In this document: piece after piece, positions 56,095-64,000 of the stretch
Numbering within the stretch: position 1 is the stretch's first letter
How the letters are laid out: the number at the start of each line of letters is the position of its first letter
The notes under the pieces: generated by a model
Told to the model about the DNA's origin: nothing
Database searches by the model: none
Seen by the model: only the letters and a program-made list of their open reading frames with translations
Program-made: the position numbers and the translations under genes
DNA from: Maratus speciosus
Lineage: Eukaryota; Arthropoda; Arachnida; Araneae; Salticidae
Assembly: GCA_963932465.1 (NCBI GenBank)
Contig: OZ010786.1
Coordinates: 597,917,038-597,981,037, forward strand
Length of the DNA stretch: 64,000 nucleotides
Reading direction: 5' to 3'

Positions 56095-59000
56095 AGTCAA
56101 ACCTGAAATGCCAATGAAAGAGAAATCCTTTCGACCAAAATCTGATCTTTTTTGCTTTAATTGTGGTTTGTCGAATCATAAAAGTAGCCAATGCAGACAT
56201 AAAGATAAAGGCCCTCGTTGTTTTAATTGTTCGAATTTTGGCCATAAATCGGCTCAATATGATCAACCAAGGAGGCCTAGAGTTAAGTCAGAACCCTCCA
56301 ATGTTTCCACTGTCACGTCGAACACTTTCATGACCAAACAAGTCATTATTTCGTCTGTAAATGTTACATCATTGGTAGACACAGGTAGTGAAAGAAGTTT
56401 ACTAAAGGAAAGTATTTATCGCAAACTCCCTACAATTTCGAACCTTGAACATTCAACTATCACATTAACTGGATTAGGAAATACTATAATCAAACCCCTA
56501 GGTTTTTTCTCTACGAACATTATGATAGATGATTTTAATTATACAACTAATGTTTATGTAGTCCCAGATTATTCCATATCTTTTGATCTTATTATTGGTA
56601 CAGATATCATTCAACAAAGTATTTTAACAATTTCTGGAAATAATATTTCGATGCAAAAAATCGAGAAAAATGACGATACGTCCAATAATTTTTTGATTAA
56701 TATTGCTCATGTGTTAGACGATCTTAATCTTGATTTATCTCATATTACCGATGAAACAATACGTTTAAAAATTTCAGAACTTATTCAAAATTATTCTCCT
56801 AAAAAAATAAAGACAACTGATGTTAAATTATCAATTCATCTGGAAAACGAAGAACTTGTTACTTGTCCTCCCAGGCGCTTGGCGCAAATAGAGAAAAACT
56901 TCGTCGAAAAACAAATTTCTGAATGGCTCGAAAAAGGAATTATTCGTAAAAGCACTAGTAATTTTTCATCACCTATTGTCCTAGTAAAAAAGAAAGATGG
57001 TTCATATAGATTGTGTGTTGACTATAGGAAGTTAAATTCTAAAACACATAAACAACGTTTTCCCCTCCCAGTAATTGATGACATTATTGATCAGTTGCAT
57101 TCTGCAAAAGTATTTACTACTCTTGACCTTAAAAATGCTTTTTTTCATGTCGAAGTAGAAGAAAATAGTAGAAAATATACCTCTTTCGTAACACATTCTG
57201 GTCAATTTGAATTCTTATATATGAATTATGGCCTTAGCGATGCACCGTTAGTGTTTCAAAGATATATTTATAACGTTTTTCGAGACCTCATTAATGGAAA
57301 AGTACTTATTGTCTATATGGATGACTTCATAATACCAGCTGAAAACGAAGTCGAAGGACTCCAGAAATTACAACGCGTCCTTACAACTGCATCCGAATAT
57401 GGTTTAGAACTGAATCTCAAAAAATGCCACTTTCTACAACGAGAAATTGATTTTTTGGGTTACCACATTAAAAATGGTCAACTGCACCCATCCCCCTTAA
57501 AAACTAAAGCTGTCCTTAATTTCCCAGAACCTAAAAGTATAAAAGATGTACATTCATTTGTCGGATTAACTTCATATTTTCGTAAATTCATTCAAGATTA
57601 CTCTTTAATAGCTAAGCCTTTAACAGATCTTCTTAGAAAGGACACTAAATTTCACTTTGGCGACCAGCAACGAAATGCATTTAATCAGCTGAAACACATC
57701 CTTTCTTCAGGTCCTGTTTTAAGCATTTATAACCCTAGTAATGAAACAGAAGTTCACTGTGATGCATCTATTGACGGTTACGGAGCAGTCCTCCTTCAAA
57801 AGTCTTCTATTGACAATCAATTTCACCCTGTCTATTTTATGAGCAAAAAAACCACAGATGCCGAACGTAAATATTCGAGTTATGAATTAGAAGTTTTAGC
57901 TGTCATAGAAGCCCTTAAAAAATTTCGCGTTTACATTCTAGGTATTCCTTTCAAGATAGTCACAGATTGCAACGCATTCGCCCTTACTATGAATAAAAAA
58001 GATCTTTGCACCAAGATTGCTCGATGGGCTTTAATGTTAGCTGACTATAACTATACAATCGAACACAGACAAGGTACACGCATGCGCCATGTCGACGCTT
58101 TAAGTAGAAATCCAATATGTATGATCATTCAAGATAGTTTTACTACCAAAATCATACAATCACAGCACACTGACGAACATATACAGGCCATCAAAGAAAT
58201 TTTGAAAACAAAGCCATATGACAACTATTTCCTTAAAAATAACGTTCTCTATAAAAATCATAAAGGTATCGATCTGATAGTTGTGCCGGATGAAATGCAG
58301 CTAAATGTCATTAAACACGTTCATGACAAAGGACATTTTGGCCGTAAACGCTGTGAAGAACTCCTTAACGAAGAATTTCTCATCCCTAATATGTCAAATA
58401 AAATTGATAAAATTATAGCAAATTGTGTAACATGCCTTTTGTATAATCGCAAACGTGGCAAACAAGAAGGTGAATTACATCCCTTACCTAAAGAAGAGAC
58501 TCCTCTCCAAACCTACCACATTGATCATTTAGGCCCTCTTGAAACAACCAACAAAAATTATAAACATATTTTGTCTTTAATAGACGCATTTACTAAATTC
58601 GTCTGGTTGTATCCATGTAAAAGTACTTCTGCTACCGAAGTTATATCAAAACTACGACAACAAAGTCATACTTTTGGCAATCCTTCCATTATCATTAGCG
58701 ATAAAGGTCCTGCATTTACAAGCAAAGAATTTGCTGATTATTGTCAAGATGAAAATATAAAACACGAGACAGTTACAACTGGCCTTCCCCGTGCCAATGG
58801 TCAAGTAGAGCGACTCAATTCCACCATAATTTCTGTAATCTCTAAAATGTCCAAAGACGAACCGACCAAATGGTTTAAACATGTTCCTAAAGTTCAACAA
58901 GTCATTAATTCAACTTACCAAAGAAGCATTAAGAGAACACCGTTTGAAATATTATTTGGTACAAAAATGAAACAGAAAGAAGATGTACAAATTATTGACC

Positions 59001-59338
59001 TCTTAAACAGTGCAGTCGAAGAACAATTCATGAAAGACAGAGAAGAGCTCCGTAAAGAAGCCAAGAAGAATATTCTGGAAACTCAACAAGAAAATCGCAA
59101 GCACTATAATTTACGACGTAAGAAACCCCGTAAGTACAAGCTTGGTGACCTTGTAGCAATTAAGAGAACCCAGCAAGGACCAGGTTTAAAGTTGAAATCT
59201 AAATTCTTAGGTCCGTATAAAGTAATCAAAGTGAAGTCTAACGACACCCACGACGTAACGAAAATCTCATCAACTGAAGGACCGATAAATACCTTCTCCT
59301 GTGCTGAATACATGAAACCTTGGCCTGACGAAAACTGA
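56054..59338 (+). CDS. Pol of the Ty3/gypsy element: PR-RT-RNase H-integrase
   Basis: 1,094 residues, no interruptions. Zinc knuckle CFNCGLSNHKSSQC at 34-47; a second at 56-69 ends in Tyr instead of Cys. Protease LVDTGSERS with catalytic Asp at 109. Reverse transcriptase about 290-470: TLDLKNAFF (Asp 358) and YMDD at 421-424; the usual NAP box reads SDAPLVFQ. RNase H about 565-685 with Asp 570, Glu 611, Asp 638. Integrase: H757-H761-C791-C794 zinc domain, catalytic Asp 824, Asp 883, Glu 919 (35 residues between the last two), and a C-terminal basic region with LGPYKV. Domain order PR-RT-RH-IN defines Ty3/gypsy. All catalytic residues are present, so it may be active. The second knuckle defect could weaken RNA packaging. 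Confidence 0.92.
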   Translation: MTKFDMTLRTLNFKVKPEMPMKEKSFRPKSDLFCFNCGLSNHKSSQCRHKDKGPRCFNCSNFGHKSAQYDQPRRPRVKSEPSNVSTVTSNTFMTKQVIISSVNVTSLVDTGSERSLLKESIYRKLPTISNLEHSTITLTGLGNTIIKPLGFFSTNIMIDDFNYTTNVYVVPDYSISFDLIIGTDIIQQSILTISGNNISMQKIEKNDDTSNNFLINIAHVLDDLNLDLSHITDETIRLKISELIQNYSPKKIKTTDVKLSIHLENEELVTCPPRRLAQIEKNFVEKQISEWLEKGIIRKSTSNFSSPIVLVKKKDGSYRLCVDYRKLNSKTHKQRFPLPVIDDIIDQLHSAKVFTTLDLKNAFFHVEVEENSRKYTSFVTHSGQFEFLYMNYGLSDAPLVFQRYIYNVFRDLINGKVLIVYMDDFIIPAENEVEGLQKLQRVLTTASEYGLELNLKKCHFLQREIDFLGYHIKNGQLHPSPLKTKAVLNFPEPKSIKDVHSFVGLTSYFRKFIQDYSLIAKPLTDLLRKDTKFHFGDQQRNAFNQLKHILSSGPVLSIYNPSNETEVHCDASIDGYGAVLLQKSSIDNQFHPVYFMSKKTTDAERKYSSYELEVLAVIEALKKFRVYILGIPFKIVTDCNAFALTMNKKDLCTKIARWALMLADYNYTIEHRQGTRMRHVDALSRNPICMIIQDSFTTKIIQSQHTDEHIQAIKEILKTKPYDNYFLKNNVLYKNHKGIDLIVVPDEMQLNVIKHVHDKGHFGRKRCEELLNEEFLIPNMSNKIDKIIANCVTCLLYNRKRGKQEGELHPLPKEETPLQTYHIDHLGPLETTNKNYKHILSLIDAFTKFVWLYPCKSTSATEVISKLRQQSHTFGNPSIIISDKGPAFTSKEFADYCQDENIKHETVTTGLPRANGQVERLNSTIISVISKMSKDEPTKWFKHVPKVQQVINSTYQRSIKRTPFEILFGTKMKQKEDVQIIDLLNSAVEEQFMKDREELRKEAKKNILETQQENRKHYNLRRKKPRKYKLGDLVAIKRTQQGPGLKLKSKFLGPYKVIKVKSNDTHDVTKISSTEGPINTFSCAEYMKPWPDEN

Positions 59339-59575
59339 AACTTAAAAAAAAAAAAACTTTTTTTTTTCAATCTTTTCTTCCTGCTTCCTGTGAACATTTT
59401 CTAAGACTGCTTTCAAAGAAATCTGTATATGATGTTCCGCTACTTCAACTATGATGTGCAGATTATTTTTTTTTTCTTTTCCCCTAAGAACAGTTACTGG
59501 TTTTTGTTTTTTTGTTTTTCAGATTCTATTTTACCACATGTCGCTGCGGCAGCTCCAGATGTCAGGACGGCCGCT
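59339..59575. other. Short 3' untranslated region before the 3' LTR
   Basis: Contains A and T runs (59344-59369, 59468-59480) and pyrimidine-rich DNA. No frame conserved. Confidence 0.6.
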
Positions 59576-60132
59576 TGTGGAGATTTCCCAAGTAACACCT
59601 GCATTAGACTGAGTGTCCCCGTATTTTCCGCTTCGAGATTAAAAAGGAAACGAGCCTTAACGAAGCTGTGTGAAGTGGAAATGCAGAAGAAGTAAAGAGA
59701 ACGAAATGAGTTTTTTACGACGCAGGGTTTTGTTAAAAAAGAACAGAACATATTACGGTGAAATAAGATTGAATATTTACACGACGTAAGAAAATCTCTG
59801 AGAAATATTCAACGACGTCCTGAATTATAGACTTTAAGCTAATTAAAGAACGAGAAGAGTGATTATATCTGTATTTTTTATTTGTGTGTTCGTCCCAATA
59901 AATGTCAGTGTTCGTCCTAAAAGTGATTGTGAGTTATCAGTGGTGGAAAATTGGCGCAGAGGCGGAGCCTATTGACACCACTAAATTTTTATGGTATTAT
60001 TCAGTTTAATAAAAACTCAGAAATTTGATCATTAGATAAGAGGCAAAATACTACTATAATTTAGTGGTGTCAATAGGCTCCACCCCTGCGCCAATTTTCC
60101 ACCACTGGAGTTATGTATGGAGTCTCACCCCA
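59576..60132 (+). repeat. 3' LTR of the Ty3/gypsy element, interrupted
   Basis: It matches the 5' LTR except for a few substitutions and the 170-bp MITE with its 7-bp duplication. Confidence 0.85.
59938..60107. repeat. hAT-type MITE in the 3' LTR
   Basis: 170 bp with inverted repeats of about 48 bp and two mismatches, starting CAGTGGTGGAAAATTGGCGC. GAGTTAT is duplicated (59931-59937, 60108-60114), extendable to 8 with one mismatch. The 5' LTR gives the empty site. The inner arm has ACACCACTAAATTT, like the shared core. Confidence 0.85.
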
Positions 60133-60137
60133 TATTA

Positions 60138-61910
60138 TTATTATTTTTATTCAAAAAATATTAAGAAACTTTTAAAATAGCATAGCTATACTAGGGGGCT
60201 CTGCCCCCTGCAAACTACGCTTGCCAACCCCCGTTCACACACCGCAGAATCTAAAAACACGCTAATCTGATGGGTTTTAAAAATATTAGAGAAGATTGAA
60301 TTATAGTGAAAAAAACTGTGCAGATCTCCCTGTAAACGGGTTTCCATTCAATTCCCTTTGATTGTAAAAATTTAAGGGCGAATCAGTTGCTGTTAAGACA
60401 TCCAATGGTTGTTTTCGTTTTTGATTAAAGAGGATCAGTTAAACATTTGAAAAGTAGATAAAATAAAATAAGTTAAGTATACAGAGTTTTTGTCTCCCGG
60501 TATTTTAAAACAATCTCAATAACAATATCCTAAGTCATGTGACTATCATCAACAGTTTCAGGCGGACCACTTCGCTTTTTATACTCAAGGTGACATTTTG
60601 GTACTTTAATGTTAGCCAGGCACAGGTGATAAGTCGCCAAATATTATTCTATCGCCATCATTTCATCTATAATATAATAGTTCAAGTCATCAACTGCCAT
60701 AAACAAATACGGTCTGATCCCTTCGCCGTTCATATGAATGTTTGGAACAGATGTCATATACATCCCATATTGCCGCGATATTTTAACGACACCAATATGG
60801 AGAACGCATCAACAGCATAAACAACAACATCCGGCTCACCATATCAAGCAAAATAACGATACTTTGGCGCCAGTTAGGTGCCGTTCCGTATATGACATTG
60901 GCGTCAGAAAAAAATCGTGCCAATATGGGACCGTAAGTTTTCTATTTTCATTAAACAATTAAATATTTTTTTCGAATAAAACTACATGAAATTTGCCATG
61001 GTTGCAAAGAATTCTTGGTACTGTTACGCTAGCCGGATACAAATCTCGCCAATAGATTTTTTTCAACTCGCCAATTAGCATTTTTTTTTTTCGAGTGGTA
61101 ATATTTGGCCAGATGTCATATACGCACAGCAGGTTTGGCGGGTTTTTTTTTCCTTTTTTTACGAAAATTTTCCAAAAACCGCATTTTCTAATACCAGTTA
61201 CATATGCATTTTTGGTATTACTTAGTTATCCTGTTGACAAAAATCTATCGCCAAACTATAAGACTAAATGCCAATAATGGTTGGTCGTAAATGTCACATT
61301 CACTTGACTTTAAGCAAGTTACACGTGTTTACGTCATCAAGTGATTTTTATTTCGACTTTTTATTTGTATATTTATTAATGTTATACTAATTTATTTGTT
61401 CTTTCGTTATTTAAAATAAAAATTATGTCAATTTGTATAATTTGGCGAAGTTGGTCGACGGAATAACTAAAAAGTACCGTATTTTTTAATTATTTTCTAA
61501 AGAAAATATAAAAAACAAATAATTAATAATTATAGAACAAAACAATTTATATAATTTATAAAAAGATATAAAAGTAAATAAACATTTATTATCAAATATA
61601 CAGCAATAGCCGGGTTACCATGTCAACCTTCTCTGAAATATGAAAAAAAAATGTCTGTTTGATTAAAATTTGAGTTGCCATCATTAGAAAAATGTATATA
61701 AAATTAGAAAAAAATTAATATTTCGAAAACTAATTCGAATTTAAAATTTCTAAAACTAGGTTTGAGATCTGCGGATCAATGCTGATTTTTGGTGTTAATT
61801 TCATCGCAAAGTATTCCATATTTTAGGAGAAATTGCTTGAAACATAATCAGTTGTTTAATCAGTCGATTCATATATCCGTTTCATAAATTCGTTTCATTA
61901 GGATTTTATC
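60138..61910. other. Noncoding stretch with hairpin and TTGGCG motifs
   Basis: AGGGGGCTCTGCCCCCT (60193-60209) is a strong short hairpin. From about 60630 to 61450, TTGGCG or CGCCAA occurs at least eight times, together with TCATATAC/GTATATGA pairs (60758, 60889, 61115). No protein family was recognised in the frames at 60539, 60738 or 61095. Confidence 0.45.
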
Positions 61911-62514
61911 TACACTCCTCAGCAAAAGTTTAGACACTGGTGATTTTTAACCTTTAAATAAAAAATACGAACACTTGGGTTATACAAATGACTGTACTTA
62001 TTTTTAAGTATATTTTAAACGTTTTAGGACAGAAATAACGGTTTTAATGTAGGATATTATTTCATTTAACTGAAAAAAGTGAAATTTGCATATTGCAAAA
62101 GTTTAGACACTTTTGTGATTTTTTGGATATTGTTCACCGAAAACCGCATATTTCAAACTTATGACGTCACATGCATGAAGTATTTAAGTGCACCTCGCGA
62201 TAGCATCGGTTAGTGAAGATGCGCGAGCAAGAAATTTTCAGTCAGATGAAATAATTAAAGCAAGGAAGCTGAAATCGAAAGGGAAGACTGTTGCGGAAAT
62301 TTCAGCTACTTTCAATCGGCCAAAGAAGTCTGTCTATTAAGTACTGTTCAAGGGTGACTCTTTCAAAGCAAAACATAGATCTGGAAGGACTCGTGTGGCC
62401 AGAAAACGAGATTATAGAAGGATCCATAAACTGGCATCTAGACAAATGATGACTGCTAATCGCATTAAAAGTGAGTTAGAGCTTTCTGTGTCAACGGATA
62501 ATTTCGTACATGCA

Positions 62515-62751
62515 TTAACACGTTCACGCCGGCGCGGTGGGTCACACTCGATTGTCTCAGAGCTGCCAAGTCTCCGGCTTTTTGGCTACCAGTATTTTAA
62601 TACAGAAAATGTTGTTTTATTTAATGAGAACAATTGGTCGATTTAAGTGAACAACATTTTCTCTAAAATAACAGTGGTGTGCAAAAAGCATGAGACTTGA
62701 AAACTCTGAGACAGTCCAGTGTGACCCACCGCGCCGGCGTGAACGTGTTAA
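62515..62751. repeat. TTAA hairpin, ACACGTTCA family
   Basis: TTAACACGTTCACGCCGGCG to CGCCGGCGTGAACGTGTTAA. It is inserted in the Tc1 reading frame and is closely related to 34992-35222. The core is CTACCAGTATTTTAATAC. Confidence 0.85.
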
Positions 62752-62816
62752 AGAAAGATGTACATTAGTTTACATGAAAATGATAAAACCACCAGCCTTG
62801 AAATCTCACAACAAAT

Positions 62817-63187
62817 TTAACCCTTTCCTGTCGCGGAGTAATTCTTTTTATAAACGGATGAAATAATGGACTGATCCCAGAATTTATAAACGAAGTTATT
62901 AGAAAATATGAAATTTAGGGCTCGCACCGTTCCTAAAATTTTCGCACTTTTCTACCAGTATTTTAAATAAGAATTCTTCGTCGTATATTCCTTTAAAATT
63001 TATAATAGAATTATATAACAAAGATTAACGTTTTAATTTAGTGGTAGCAAAGTGCGAAAATTTTAGGAACGCTGCGAGCCCTGTAAATTGCTTATTTTCA
63101 CATATATTATAAAAGGAAAATTTTAATTAAATATTCTTGCCATTTTTGGAATTAAAATTATGTGTCCTTTGCCCTCGAAAGGGTTGA
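62817..63187. repeat. TTAA hairpin, CCCTTTC family, with nested MITE
   Basis: TTAACCCTTTCCTGTCGCGG to CTCGAAAGGGTTGA. The palindrome slot keeps only one arm (GTGTCCTTT). The 36748 copy has both arms of that same palindrome. Interrupted by 62916-63083. Confidence 0.65.
62916..63083. repeat. hAT-like MITE, CAGGGCTCGC type
   Basis: The arms of about 45 bp start TAGGGCTCGCACCGTTCC and, in complement, CAGGGCTCGCAGCGTTCC, ending in CTACCAGTATTTTAAATAAG. The flanking duplication is imperfect. Confidence 0.65.
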
Positions 63188-63878
63188 TGACTTGGGCCTC
63201 ACTTTGTTTTAATTCTCAAGTATCTCTGGAGTTTCTCAGTAGTCGCCAAGCTGCGTAAGACTACATACATACATTGGAAAACAATTTACAGCCATTTGGT
63301 GAACTTTTATCTCTTCCAAAGTATGTATTTGAGCAAGATAATGCTTCTATTCATGTTGCATACAAATAAAAAAATTGGTTTAACTCTCAAAATATTACTG
63401 TTTTCGACTGGCCCGCGTGTAGCCCTGATCTGAACGCAATCGAAAACTTTTGTGGCATCATATATCATACGGTTTATGCAATTTTTTAACAATACACCTC
63501 TGTAAATGAACTTCGATCAGACGTTGAACATGTTTGGCACGAAATAGACCCCCAAGTGATGCAGGATTTAGTTTCTTCGATGGAAAGTCACATTTTTGCA
63601 TTAATAGCAGACATTGTAGGTCCAGTTCGATTTTAATTTATGGATATTTTTCTGTTAACAGACAGATTGTCTATACTTTTGCAACAATGTTAAATTCGTT
63701 TTTTTTTTTTTTTTTTTGTCATTAAATATTATGTAAAGTGTATAAATTAAAATTTATTGTTTGTGTATGAAGGATAAGTCTCCAGTAATATATGACAGTT
63801 GAATTACAACAATTCGTTACATCTTTCTCAGCACAGAAGCATAATAGATCATTGTCTAAACTTTTGCTGAGCACTGTA

Positions 63879-64000
63879 TATGGGGTAGATATTACTTTAT
63901 ATGCCGTATTCAGACAAGAAAAAAATATTTGACTACCAACATCTTACGCTTTTTGTACCACAAAAATTTTATAGTAAATTTTACCTTTTTAAATCGTCAT
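63879..64000. repeat. Left part of a further core-bearing hairpin, cut by the window end
   Basis: GTACCACAAAAATTTTATAG followed by TTTTACCTTTTTAAAT resembles the shared core. No terminus was identified. Confidence 0.3.

Larger units (their letters stand above)
54632..60132 (+). mobile_element. Ty3/gypsy LTR retrotransposon, near intact
   Basis: Two LTRs of about 380 bp (3' copy lengthened by a MITE) flank gag and pol. LTRs begin TGTGGAGATTTC and end CACCCCA; they differ at only a few positions, implying recent insertion. Flanks contain TATTA/ATTAT on both sides, compatible with a 4-5 bp duplication, but AT repeats make it ambiguous. No env-like frame follows pol, and I saw no clean polypurine tract before the 3' LTR. 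Confidence 0.85.
62224..63635 (+). pseudogene. Tc1-like transposase, broken
   Basis: The N-terminal HTH region reads EIIKARKLKSKGKTVAEIS and KPKHRSG-like FKAKHRSGRTRVARKRDY, with a stop near 62340. It is cut by the 62515-62751 and 62817-63187 elements. The C-terminal part has QDNASIH (catalytic Asp at 63337) and WPACSPDLNAIEN, with 34 residues between Asp and Glu, counting one stop, as in DD34E Tc1 enzymes. It continues to VGPVRF and a stop at 63633-63635. Multiple stops and loss of the first catalytic region make it dead. Confidence 0.8.
61913..63876 (+). mobile_element. Tc1-like transposon, degenerate
   Basis: The ends CACTCCTCAGCAAAAGTTTA and, in complement, CAGTGCTCAGCAAAAGTTTA are flanked by TA. 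AAAAGTTTAGACA-type motifs recur inside each end (62096 and, in complement, about 63668), giving an IR/DR arrangement. Three hairpin elements lie within. Confidence 0.8.

Noticed and set aside
59429..59751. Extra genes at the gypsy 3' end
   Set aside because: These frames cross from the untranslated region into the LTR and have counterparts only as LTR sequence.
60193..60209. Helitron 3' terminal hairpin
   Set aside because: The hairpin is strong, but no CTRR end, 5' TC end or Rep/helicase sequence could be tied to it.
1..64000. CRISPR arrays or bacterial operons
   Set aside because: Repeats are transposon-derived inverted or tandem repeats without regular repeat-spacer spacing. Gene content and SINEs are eukaryotic.

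Overview
This 64 kb window is AT-rich eukaryotic DNA made almost entirely of transposable elements. I see no host protein-coding gene, rRNA gene or functional tRNA gene. The mix of a THAP-domain P-type element, Tc1, mariner-like and pogo-like elements, hAT relatives, a Ty3/gypsy element, tRNA-derived SINEs and a Jockey/CR1-like fragment fits an arthropod genome (arachnid-like is a guess). The species cannot be fixed from the sequence.

Layout. 1-5.2 kb: TA-flanked pogo-type elements nested in one another, with a tRNA-type SINE and TTAA-flanked hairpins inside. 5.2-10.9 kb: hairpins, then a P-element with a THAP transposase pseudogene (an upstream reading frame, then one long frame broken by three stops). 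11.5-14.9 kb: a 1.46 kb foldback element and copy 1 of a diverged segmental duplication. 14,967-29,081: an LTR-internal-LTR-internal-LTR array flanked by the 5-bp duplication ATACT. Each internal region encodes only Gag and protease, joined by a canonical TTTAAAC -1 frameshift site, with no reverse transcriptase or integrase. 29.7-33.2 kb: a 3.5 kb hAT-type element with no recognisable transposase. 33.5-39.6 kb: copy 2 of the duplication, filled with nested and end-to-end TTAA hairpins. 39.7-45.1 kb: two nested pogo-like elements with a transposase C-terminal relic and a foldback SINE. 46.7-53.9 kb: hairpins, a dead mariner-like element, a 331-bp tandem duplication and the non-LTR fragment. 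54.0-54.6 kb: a second foldback SINE. 54,632-60,132: a nearly intact Ty3/gypsy element (gag, then a 1,094-residue pol), whose 3' LTR carries a fresh MITE. 61,913-63,876: a dead Tc1 element carrying further hairpins.

The observation I would follow first concerns about 20 TTAA-flanked hairpin elements. Their outer arms differ greatly, but they share one layout. A short palindrome sits 13-19 bp inside a TTAA end, and its sequence changes from copy to copy while staying self-complementary. Deeper in the arm lies a common core resembling ACCAGTA followed by CCTTATTTAAT. Part of this core also appears in hAT-type MITEs that start with CAG. That looks like one lineage with an unusual way of diversifying, and I do not know it as a described system.

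All boundaries were read by eye. Copy divergences and family names need alignment and database searches that I could not run.
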